From assembly GCA_017615135.1 (NCBI GenBank), contig JAGAAU010000076.1, forward strand, positions 1 to 5,570: a DNA stretch of 5,570 nucleotides. The letters run 5' to 3'. Each line of letters begins with the position of its first letter. The stretch's first letter is position 1. This document shows positions 1 to 5,425 of this stretch, one piece after another. The notes under the pieces were generated by a model, which was not told the origin of the DNA, ran no database searches, and was given only the letters and a program-made list of their open reading frames with translations. Made by a program: the position numbers and the translations under genes. The stretch is from Bacteroidales bacterium. Its GTDB lineage: Bacteria > Bacteroidota > Bacteroidia > Bacteroidales > UBA932.

Positions 1-329
1 AACATCTGCCAGAAATTCACTTCCAGCCCCAGAATAAAGATAGCCGGAAGGGTAAAAATCGCACCTGCCACCACTACTCCGGAACAGGCGCCGATAGACT
101 GGATTATGACATTCTGGGTAAGCCCTTCCTTTTTCCCGAGCACTCCGGTAATTCCTACCGCAATTATGGCTATTGGGATGGCCGCCTCGAACACCTGCCC
201 CACTTTGAGGCCGAGATAAGCCGCTGCAGCAGAGAAGATTATAACCATTAAAAGCCCCATCGACACCGAATATGGCGTCACTTCCAGGGGGCTATTGCTC
301 TTCAGCTGCCGGTTTTTTCTTTCTTTCAT
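1..329 (-). CDS. OPT-family transporter, N-terminal 109 residues (partial, cut by window edge)
   Basis: Inner-membrane carrier of the OPT (oligopeptide/YSL-type) family; the substrate cannot be told from this part. The visible 109 residues hold a short charged N-terminus (MKERKNRQLK), then PLEVTPYSVSMGLL, a hydrophobic helix with the AAAAYLGLKVGQVFEAAIP motif typical of the first OPT helices (about 21-50), a second helix (about 51-65) and a third (about 82-102) ending GLEVNFWQM. Family members usually run to 550-700 residues, so most of the gene lies left of the window. The ATG at 329 is chosen because an in-frame TAG directly precedes it, making it the first possible ATG. It lies inside the end of the OstA-like gene, overlapping 38 bp in another frame, which suggests coupled translation. 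The upstream bases are A-rich with no real Shine-Dalgarno, normal for Bacteroidota. The family call is from remembered motifs, not a search. Confidence 0.88.
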   Translation of the reverse strand, partial: MKERKNRQLKSNSPLEVTPYSVSMGLLMVIIFSAAAAYLGLKVGQVFEAAIPIAIIAVGITGVLGKKEGLTQNVIIQSIGACSGVVVAGAIFTLPAIFILGLEVNFWQM

Positions 330-3000
330 CTATTTCTTTTTTTCTTTGATATTGGGCGATATACTTTTCCAGCCTGCGCCGGTCTTTTTCTTCGGCCTTA
401 CGCTGTCTTATGACCTGCTTGCGGGTCCAGGCCCGCTTTTTCTCCAGCTTTTTAGCATTCTTGGCAGCCGCTTTCAAAGCGTCCAGCGAGTCCAGCCTGG
501 CCCAGCGGGCATCGCGTTCGGCAATTTTCAACGCCAGCGCGAGCTCTGCAGCCTCCCTTTTCTGCCGGAGCTTTTCTTCGCGTTCCTTTTTAGCTATCTC
601 CTTGGGGCTAAGCACTACAGAGTCCCGCACAAGGCTGTCTGGCTGAACGGAAAGGCTGTCGGACTGGGATGAAAGGCTGTCTGCCGGGGCTTGGGGATTC
701 AGCGGCTTATCGGCCTTGGGGTTCCCGGCCTTGGGTTTCCTGGATACATCCGGAGATGGCGGAACAGTAAGGCTGTCCGCCTGAGACGATGGCACGGAAA
801 GGCTGTCTGCCTGGGATAACGGAGCAGCAAGGCTATCGGCAACAACAGCACCACCAGGAACCGCATCGTCATTGCCGGCCTGTCCGGCAATCCCCTCTTT
901 GGCCTTAGCCTCCGCCCTGGCTTTTTCTTTAGCCTTTGCCTTTTCTATATCCGAGGGCACCGGAATGCCCTTTTTGCGCATATCTATCTCTTCATAGATG
1001 CGTTCGATATAGCCCTTGAAATAAAATCTCGTCTGGGTAAACGACGGTTTGGGATGATTGGCATATTCAGACTTCTGACTCTCCTTGAACGGCGCGGAAA
1101 CTATATCTTCCCGACCAGCAGGCCTGAGCTGTGGAGACCAGTTGAAGCCCTTCATCTTCTTCTCTTCGGAAGGCAGCTGAACCACGGGGAAGGCATCGTT
1201 CTTGGGAGAATCAAAATAGAATATCCTCTGCACGTTCCCGTCTTTCAAGGTGGCGGACAGCATCTTGCTCTGAACTTTGTTGGCGGTGGCAATCCGGCCG
1301 TTTTCTTCCAGATAGAAAAGCGCCACCGCATCGCCCAGGGCGTCGAATCTCTTGAGGGCAGAAGTGGTGTCGAAATAAGCCATTACCTCGGCACTCTTAA
1401 TCTGGTCGAACAGCAAAGAGTCTTCCTGAGTGATGATATATGCGTTGGACATCAGGTTTGCCTTCTCCATCCTGCTGTTCCGAATCTGTACATAAACGCT
1501 GTCCGAGGTGTACTGGCGGTTTATGTCGTTCCAGACGTAAGGGTCGCCGTAAAGACGCACCAGGGAATCCAGGTCTGTGAATTCCAGGGAATCGCAGAGC
1601 ACCTGCAGGTCGGAACGGAACAGACGCACCTTGCCGGAGGCGTACATGAAGCCAACCTTGCTGGAATCTACCGGTGCCAGTGCCAGCGAATCCTGCGGCG
1701 CAGCGGTTAGGCTGTCGGCAGGGGCAGTTGCTTCTCCCTGCTGCGGAGCCTCTTCTTCAGGATTAGGATTCTTGTCTCCCGGGCCCTTCCGCCCGCCTTC
1801 CGGCAACTGTTCCAGCCCCCTGTCCTTCCCGGGCATAGACTTGCTGTAACCGTGCTCCCGGGCTTCCTTTTCTTCAGCAGCCTTGGCGGCAGCCTCAGCG
1901 GCGGCTTGCGCGGCCTTTTCCCGGTATTCCTTGACGGGATCCACATTCATCCCGCTCAGGCGGCTTTCGGCCTTCTTGCCGATGTATTCGGGGATTTTAT
2001 CCTTGTTGATTGTGCTGTAGACTATCTTGTCGGCGCCCATATAGGCGGTGTCGCGCTGGCCGGAATCGTCGGAAATCAGGGCAATGGCGGCATTTTTGCG
2101 CAGGGTGACGGTGGAAATGGTGTCCTGATAGAGCATCCAGTCCCCCATCGTGATAACGTTGCGAACGCTGTCCCTGATCTGGATATTGCCCTGAAGCAGA
2201 ATCTCATCGGTTGCCTGGAAGACATACATGGAATCTGCCCAGAGCTCCCTTTCTGGATTCATGCCATGAACGAACTTGGTAAAGAAGAAAGTGCCTTCGT
2301 CGCGCTGATACCAGCCACTGCGTGACGAAAGCATATTGTCTCCTCGCCAGAAGTCTATCGGAGTTATGAAATCGGCCTTCTCCAAATCTGAATAATAGAC
2401 CAGATATGCGGTTTTGACGAAAACCGAATCCGTGAACATCTCTACGTCGCGGGAGAAGGTGAAAATCTTGCTCTTGGAATCGTAAGTTCCGTCTATACTT
2501 TCAATTATCTGCCCGTCTGCATCGCGCATGGACGCGCCCTCGCTGAACACGGCAAGGCTGTCCCGGGTGTCGTAATTCAGGTGTTGGGTGCGCAGGATGT
2601 TCTTTTTCTTGTTTTCCAGCTGCACCAGGACTCCGGAGAAAATTGCCAGGTTGTCGTCTATCAGATAATCCAGCTTCTCGCTGGTAAGCCTGGTATCTCC
2701 CTGAGTGACCTTCACGTGGCCGCGCGCAGTGATGGTCTTTCCGTCTACGTTCCAGACGGCAGTGTCGCTTACCAGATAGGTGCCGTTATGCAGGAAGGTA
2801 GCGTTCAGAGCCTTGCGGTGCTGCTGTCCGTAGAGTTCGAACTGCTCGAGGGAGGTTGCCTTGATGAGGCGCACGATATCCTGCCCGTCGTCTGCCTTGC
2901 CGGTCTTTTTTTCTTTCCGGGCAGACAGGAAGACGGCAGGTACCAGCAGCAGAACTGCCAGCAACAGAAAAGTCAGTCTTGTCTGAACTTTGTCGCCCAT
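292..3000 (-). CDS. OstA/LptA-like protein, 902 residues, with long low-complexity insertions
   Basis: Probable periplasmic, inner-membrane-anchored protein of the OstA_2/LptA-like group, which in Bacteroidota is thought to help carry LPS to the outer membrane; the exact role is inferred. Residues 9-27 form one hydrophobic segment (signal anchor or signal peptide). Residues about 60-340 show repeated short beta-strand units (for example TARGHVKVTQGDTRLTSEKL and LLQGNIQIRDS) typical of the OstA jelly-roll. Residues 357-385 are Ala/Glu/Lys-rich and probably helical, followed by a Pro/Gly/Glu linker to about 445. A second OstA-like stretch spans about 446-600 (YASGKVRLFRSDLQVLCDSL). The rest is low complexity: Lys/Ala (686-702), ADSL repeats (721-796) and a very basic, probably coiled tail (800-902). 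The protein appears long for the family. ATG 3000 follows AGAGAGGG closely and overlaps the upstream chaperone gene by 28 bp, suggesting coupling. The OstA assignment is strong; the function of the additions is unknown. Confidence 0.85.
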   Translation of the reverse strand: MGDKVQTRLTFLLLAVLLLVPAVFLSARKEKKTGKADDGQDIVRLIKATSLEQFELYGQQHRKALNATFLHNGTYLVSDTAVWNVDGKTITARGHVKVTQGDTRLTSEKLDYLIDDNLAIFSGVLVQLENKKKNILRTQHLNYDTRDSLAVFSEGASMRDADGQIIESIDGTYDSKSKIFTFSRDVEMFTDSVFVKTAYLVYYSDLEKADFITPIDFWRGDNMLSSRSGWYQRDEGTFFFTKFVHGMNPERELWADSMYVFQATDEILLQGNIQIRDSVRNVITMGDWMLYQDTISTVTLRKNAAIALISDDSGQRDTAYMGADKIVYSTINKDKIPEYIGKKAESRLSGMNVDPVKEYREKAAQAAAEAAAKAAEEKEAREHGYSKSMPGKDRGLEQLPEGGRKGPGDKNPNPEEEAPQQGEATAPADSLTAAPQDSLALAPVDSSKVGFMYASGKVRLFRSDLQVLCDSLEFTDLDSLVRLYGDPYVWNDINRQYTSDSVYVQIRNSRMEKANLMSNAYIITQEDSLLFDQIKSAEVMAYFDTTSALKRFDALGDAVALFYLEENGRIATANKVQSKMLSATLKDGNVQRIFYFDSPKNDAFPVVQLPSEEKKMKGFNWSPQLRPAGREDIVSAPFKESQKSEYANHPKPSFTQTRFYFKGYIERIYEEIDMRKKGIPVPSDIEKAKAKEKARAEAKAKEGIAGQAGNDDAVPGGAVVADSLAAPLSQADSLSVPSSQADSLTVPPSPDVSRKPKAGNPKADKPLNPQAPADSLSSQSDSLSVQPDSLVRDSVVLSPKEIAKKEREEKLRQKREAAELALALKIAERDARWARLDSLDALKAAAKNAKKLEKKRAWTRKQVIRQRKAEEKDRRRLEKYIAQYQRKKEIDERKKKPAAEEQ
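613..693 (-). repeat. Second cluster of xDSL/xDSV units in the OstA-like gene
   Basis: Residues 770-796 contain ADSL, SDSL, PDSL and RDSV at spacings of five to seven residues, coded by recurrent GACAGCCTT-like blocks on the minus strand. They are shorter and less regular than the 30-bp units at 751..840 but share the same core. Confidence 0.75.
751..840 (-). repeat. Three tandem 30-bp units (ADSL repeats) in the OstA-like gene
   Basis: Three consecutive 10-residue units, ADSLAAPLSQ, ADSLSVPSSQ and ADSLTVPPSP (residues 721-750), are coded by imperfect 30-bp repeats with a common GGCTGTC-type core on the plus strand. Related xDSL units recur at 613..693 and at residues 428-439, suggesting expansion of a flexible Ser/Pro linker by in-frame duplication. 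Confidence 0.85.
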
Positions 3001-4358
3001 CCCTCTCTGGAAAATCCACAGTCTTTAAATACCGGGTCTATAACAATATGGGTCTCTTTTATCTTCCTGTCCAGGAAGTGGTCTATCTCCTCTACCTGCT
3101 TCATGCGCTTGACCAGCTCCAGCAGCTCTGTGTAATCCTTTTCGAAGCCGGCGGTATGTGCGGGAATAATCTTATCCAGGCGTATAATCTTGTAAACCAG
3201 ATTTCCGTCCCGGCCTTCATTGTCCAGGGATTCTACGGGTGCGGATATCTGCCCCTCCTCGAGCCCACGCACAGCATTGTAATCCTGAGGCTTCAGCTGG
3301 TCTATCTCGAAGTATGCCGATCCGGTGTTGGGGTCTGCCATCTGCCCTCCGTTGGTACGGGTGGCGGGATCTTCGGAATAGAAGGCTGCGGCAAGCGAGA
3401 AGGATATCTTTGCGGAATCGATCTGCGTTTTCAGGCTGTCCAGGGTTTTGAACGCCTTTTCACGGTCTTCAGTGGTGTACTGCGGCTTCATAAGGATGTG
3501 GCGGGCATTGAACATGTCGCCTTTTTTCTCCAGTACTTCAATGATATGGAAGCCGTCCGGAGTCTCCACTATCTGGGAAATCACCCCCGGTTTGAGGGAC
3601 ATTGCGGCATCTGAGAACGAGGGCCAGAATATCGATTTGGAGGCCATTCCAAGCTCTCCTCCCTTGCGGGCGCTGCCGGTATCTTCGGAATACAGCCTGG
3701 CGAGGGTGGAGAATTTCTCCCCGTTGATGATACGTTCGCGCAGGGAGAGCAGTTTTTCCTTGACCGCCATATTGGCCGCCTCCCTGTCCGGATAGATGCA
3801 AATCTGGCTCAGTTTGTATTTGATTGGCACTACCGGCAAAGAAGACACGTCTGCCGTATCCAGGAACTGCTTCACGTCGTATGGCGTGAGATCCGGCATG
3901 GAATTCATTATCTGCTGCTGCTCCTGCTGGGTAAGGGAGTTCTCTTCCAACTGTTTGCGCCACTCCTGACGCAGTTTATACATGGGTTTGCCGAAGTAGT
4001 TCTCTACTGCCTCGTCTCCGCCGAGGGCGGTGCGCGTCTGGTCCATCCTCTGATTGAGCATAGCCTCCACGTTCTCCATATTCACCGCCAGCGAATCCAG
4101 GCGGGACTGCATAAGGAAGAGCTTGGTTTCCATAAACTGCTCCAGCAGATCGCAGCGCATATTCTTATCCGACCCCCTGCCCTGGGCACGGGCCACCTGA
4201 ATCTCCGATTCTATGTCTGACAGGGTGATGAGTTCATTGCCGATAACCGCCGCCACACGGTCTACAAGGCCGTGGGAATACTTCTGGGCGCCGGAAGGCA
4301 ACGTGCCGAGAGCAATCGCCACCGTTATCGCAAGCACAAAATGTCCGAAATTCCTCAT
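2973..4358 (-). CDS. SurA-like periplasmic peptidylprolyl isomerase/chaperone with two parvulin domains
   Basis: Periplasmic folding factor for outer-membrane proteins, of the SurA type. From ATG 4358 it has 461 residues. Residues 1-24 are a classic signal peptide (MRNFGHFVLAITVAIALGTL then PSGA, cleavage likely before Q25). A SurA N-terminal domain follows from about 31 (VDRVAAVIGNELITLSDIE). Parvulin/PpiC domain 1 spans about 183-277 (YSEDTGSARKGGELGMASK ... ETPDGFHIIEVLEKK) and domain 2 about 282-396 (FNARHILMKP ... YSEDPATRTNGGQM). In-frame sequence reaches back to an ATG at 4403, but that start would put 15 residues before the signal peptide and lies inside the terminator at 4383..4430, so 4358 is preferred. 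The stop overlaps the OstA-like gene by 28 bp; the pair fits outer-membrane biogenesis. Bacteroidota often carry several SurA-like paralogues, so a strict surA symbol is not assigned. Catalytic activity of either parvulin domain is not certain from sequence alone. Confidence 0.9.
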   Translation of the reverse strand: MRNFGHFVLAITVAIALGTLPSGAQKYSHGLVDRVAAVIGNELITLSDIESEIQVARAQGRGSDKNMRCDLLEQFMETKLFLMQSRLDSLAVNMENVEAMLNQRMDQTRTALGGDEAVENYFGKPMYKLRQEWRKQLEENSLTQQEQQQIMNSMPDLTPYDVKQFLDTADVSSLPVVPIKYKLSQICIYPDREAANMAVKEKLLSLRERIINGEKFSTLARLYSEDTGSARKGGELGMASKSIFWPSFSDAAMSLKPGVISQIVETPDGFHIIEVLEKKGDMFNARHILMKPQYTTEDREKAFKTLDSLKTQIDSAKISFSLAAAFYSEDPATRTNGGQMADPNTGSAYFEIDQLKPQDYNAVRGLEEGQISAPVESLDNEGRDGNLVYKIIRLDKIIPAHTAGFEKDYTELLELVKRMKQVEEIDHFLDRKIKETHIVIDPVFKDCGFSREGWATKFRQD

Positions 4359-4372
4359 AATATGCAAAAATA
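4359..4372 (-). promoter_or_regulatory. Candidate -7 element just before the chaperone start
   Basis: On the minus strand TATTTTTG (4372..4365) matches the Bacteroidota -7 consensus TAnnTTTG, and only six bases separate it from the ATG at 4358. If used, the transcript would be nearly leaderless. No TTTG-type -33 element is found at the usual 19-23 base spacing (the nearest TTG is 28 bases away), because that place is occupied by the preceding terminator. The match may be chance in an AT-rich gap. Confidence 0.4.
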
Positions 4373-4382
4373 ACACTTTTTT

Positions 4383-4430
4383 CGAAAAAGAGACTGACGT
4401 CAAGTCTACAGACTTTCCGTCAGCCTCTTT
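4383..4430 (-). terminator. Intrinsic terminator after the Lys/Ala-tail protein gene
   Basis: On the minus strand an 11-bp stem (AGAGGCTGACG with CGTCAGTCTCT, one G-U pair; arms 4418..4428 and 4389..4399) continues, after a GA/GA internal loop, into AAGTC/GACTT closing a TGTA loop, and is followed by TTTTT. It starts about 25 bases after the stop of the 4455..4892 gene, so it should end that transcript and separate it from the chaperone operon. Confidence 0.88.
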
Positions 4431-4454
4431 CCGGAGTGCAGGACAGCAAAGGTC

Positions 4455-4892
4455 TTATTCAGCCTCTGCCTTCTTTGCAGCAGTCTTTTTGGCAGCAGGT
4501 TTCTTTGCAGCGGGCTTTTCAGCTGCCGCATCCTCTGCTTCCGCCTTCTTGGCCGCTGGTTTCTTGGCTGCAGGCTTCTTTGCCGCCGGTTTCTTCTCGG
4601 CAGGCTTCTTCTCTTCGGAAGACTTTGCGATAACCTCGCTCAACTTGCTGTAAAGACCATCAGTCTTGTCCATGATCTCCTTGCACAAGGCATTGTAGTA
4701 CGCCTTCTTGGGGCCCTCGATCTTGGCATTGACCTTATCCCTGAGCTCATTGAACAGGTCTACCGCCTCTTCCATAACAAGTGCGATATCTTCTTCGGAA
4801 ACGTTCTCGTTTACGGAAGCAACTACTGAGCAGTCCTCAATGAACGCACCGATTTCAACCTCGATGCCTTTCTTAATGTCGCGTAAGTTCAT
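4455..4892 (-). CDS. Small protein with acidic N-terminal domain and histone-H1-like KKPAA tail
   Basis: 145 residues, function not established. Residues 1-92 look like a compact, mostly helical, acidic domain (MNLRDIKKGIEVEIGAFIED ... EEDIALVMEEAVDLFNELRDKV ... AYYNALCKEIMDKTDGLYSKL); this resembles small uncharacterised proteins I associate with Bacteroidales, but I cannot confirm with a search. Residues about 94-145 are Lys, Ala, Pro and Glu only apart from single Asp and Thr residues, built from pentapeptides of the AKKPA kind. Such tails occur in histone H1-like bacterial proteins and AlgP and can bind nucleic acid, so a nucleoid-associated role is possible, though the N-terminal domain is acidic. 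No signal peptide, so cytoplasmic. It has its own promoter (TATCTTTG at 4923..4916) and its own terminator (4383..4430), so it is probably a monocistronic gene. ATG 4892 is the only sensible start. Confidence 0.85.
   Translation of the reverse strand: MNLRDIKKGIEVEIGAFIEDCSVVASVNENVSEEDIALVMEEAVDLFNELRDKVNAKIEGPKKAYYNALCKEIMDKTDGLYSKLSEVIAKSSEEKKPAEKKPAAKKPAAKKPAAKKAEAEDAAAEKPAAKKPAAKKTAAKKAEAE
4458..4610 (-). repeat. In-frame degenerate 15-bp repeats coding the KKPAA tail
   Basis: About ten imperfect 15-bp units encode successive pentapeptides (EKKPA, EKKPA, AKKPA, AKKPA, AKKAE, then after AEDAA, AEKPA, AKKPA, AKKTA, AKKAE). The units vary at the DNA level, but copy number could change by slippage or unequal exchange without shifting the frame. 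Confidence 0.85.
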
Positions 4893-4915
4893 ATCGTTCT
4901 AAATTGTTTTGACTG

Positions 4916-4923
4916 CAAAGATA
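4916..4923 (-). promoter_or_regulatory. -7 promoter element of the Lys/Ala-tail protein gene
   Basis: Minus-strand TATCTTTG matches the Bacteroidota consensus TAnnTTTG exactly. It lies 23 bases upstream of the ATG at 4892, giving a leader of roughly 15-20 bases. The -33 region is only weakly TTG-like; a T-rich run fills the spacer. Confidence 0.7.
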
Positions 4924-4954
4924 CAAAAAAAATTAAAACCAGTCCATTCCCGGC

Positions 4955-5014
4955 TTATTGCCCGGTGCGGATGAACTGAAGGGCCAGGCCCAGCAAAAGA
5001 ATCTTGATTTTCAT
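4955..5014 (-). CDS. Candidate 19-residue hydrophobic peptide ORF
   Basis: ATG 5014 opens a 19-codon frame, MKIKILLLGLALQFIRTGQ, ending in TAA. The peptide is a short Lys-led hydrophobic segment that could sit in the membrane. It has a -7-like element (TATATTTG, 5042..5035) 20 bases upstream, and lies between the terminator at 5057..5085 and the promoter of the 4455..4892 gene, so it would be the first ORF of any transcript begun there. Reading one base later after the Gly codon would extend the frame seven further codons past the stop position to end KPGMDWF. It may be a small protein, a leader peptide, or a chance frame; length alone gives no statistical support. Confidence 0.35.
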   Translation of the reverse strand: MKIKILLLGLALQFIRTGQ

Positions 5015-5034
5015 TGTATTGAAATTGACTTTTG

Positions 5035-5042
5035 CAAATATA
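5035..5042 (-). promoter_or_regulatory. Candidate -7 element before the 19-codon ORF
   Basis: Minus-strand TATATTTG fits TAnnTTTG exactly, with the ATG at 5014 about 20 bases downstream. It begins just after the T-run of the terminator at 5057..5085, as expected for a new transcription unit. No clear -33 TTTG at standard spacing; the upstream T-rich run contains TTTG only 13 bases away. Confidence 0.5.
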
Positions 5043-5056
5043 CCATAAATAACAAC

Positions 5057-5085
5057 AAAAAAACCGCCGCTGTGTATAGCGTCGG
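5057..5085 (-). terminator. Intrinsic terminator ending a leftward transcript
   Basis: On the minus strand CCGACGCT (5085..5078) pairs with AGCGGCGG (5071..5064), seven of eight positions with one A-G mismatch, around a six-base loop, followed directly by seven T (5063..5057). No protein gene on the minus strand ends nearby, so it most likely closes a non-coding transcript. The plus strand lacks a T-run after the stem, so it is directional. Confidence 0.8.
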
Positions 5086-5340
5086 AGGCATATAGTGAGT
5101 TTAAGAAATTTCAGAGTAGCGAGAGTGGGTCACCTGCCCGCACACACCACCATCTCTATATCCCTATCAAAAACACCACTACAGTCACCTGTAGTTCGAT
5201 CTTACCCAGTTTCAAATCTGCGACCTATAGGACCAGTATTTCAATTGGTCGCATATATGTGCAACCAAGCACGAATATAGGCGTTATAGATCGCACTCGC
5301 AAGAGTCCCCAGAGAATAATCTTGATGGATAGATTCTGGA
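5057..5340 (-). ncRNA. Candidate structured small RNA, leftward (5' end approximate)
   Basis: This stretch has no credible protein frame on the minus strand, ends at a good intrinsic terminator (5057..5085), and is bounded on the right by a divergent plus-strand gene, so something non-coding is probably transcribed here. Visible helices on the minus strand: a perfect 7-bp hairpin ACTACAG/CTGTAGT with a GTGA (GNRA) loop (5195..5178); GTGC/GCAC around TTGGTT, extended by a five-pair A/T helix past a two-base bulge (5279..5254); and GCGACC/GGTCGC (5252..5247 with 5225..5220), which competes with GACCA/TGGTC (5250..5246 with 5235..5231). No RNase P, tmRNA or SRP hallmark was seen. A 6S-type RNA or the Bacteroidales-1 RNA motif are candidates by size and promoter/terminator setting, but I could not verify a match. 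No clear promoter was identified, so the 5' end is a guess. Confidence 0.45.
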
Positions 5341-5361
5341 ATGGAACAATTGTTCGAATAA

Positions 5362-5404
5362 TTTGAAAAATATTTAGCCGTGAACGATATTTTTAGTATC
5401 TTCG
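5362..5404 (+). promoter_or_regulatory. Candidate promoter of the AAA ATPase gene
   Basis: TATCTTCG (5397..5404), followed by CGGC, is one base from TAnnTTTG and 21 bases before the ATG at 5426; TTAG (5374..5377) lies 19 bases upstream in the -33 place. An alternative pairing is TTTG (5362..5365) with TATTTTTA (5388..5395), 22 bases apart. Either gives a short leader of about 15-25 bases. Confidence 0.5.
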
Positions 5405-5425
5405 CGGCTGGATATTTTATTGCTT

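Larger units (their letters stand above)
4893..5425. other. Intergenic region, overview
   Basis: These 533 bases contain no protein gene longer than the 19-codon candidate. From left to right they hold the promoter of the Lys/Ala-tail gene, the short ORF with its own -7 element, a leftward terminator, the candidate structured RNA, and the promoter of the rightward AAA ATPase gene. The plus-strand open frame 5095..5280 has no promoter-like or family signal and is antisense to the candidate RNA. Confidence 0.7.

Noticed and set aside
613..840. Regularly spaced GGCTGTC-type repeats that could suggest a CRISPR array
   Set aside because: The units are imperfect, keep the reading frame and encode ADSL-type peptides, with no uniform spacers or cas genes.
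295..1710. Long plus-strand open frames (295..672, 410..646, 1054..1710) opposite the OstA-like gene
   Set aside because: They are antisense to a clearly coding gene, show no family motif or promoter, and their composition mirrors the low-complexity minus-strand coding sequence.
1852..3795. Plus-strand open frames 1852..2325, 2581..3135, 2979..3614 and 3448..3795
   Set aside because: All lie opposite the OstA-like and chaperone genes and have no recognisable domains; they are mirror frames of real genes.
4359..4403. Longer start for the chaperone gene at 4403
   Set aside because: It would add 15 residues before a complete signal peptide and place coding sequence within the terminator; ATG 4358 begins the signal peptide exactly.
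4213..4653. Plus-strand frame rich in Ala/Phe (AAGFFAAGF)
   Set aside because: It is the reverse reading of the KKPAA repeat tail and crosses a terminator; the repetitive look comes only from that.
5185..5225. tRNA-like TTCGATC and TTCAAATC words
   Set aside because: No flanking acceptor, D-arm or anticodon arm could be paired at tRNA spacing on either strand.
5095..5280. Plus-strand 61-codon open frame
   Set aside because: It has no promoter-like element or family resemblance and is antisense to hairpin-rich sequence ending in a terminator; a chance frame is more likely.
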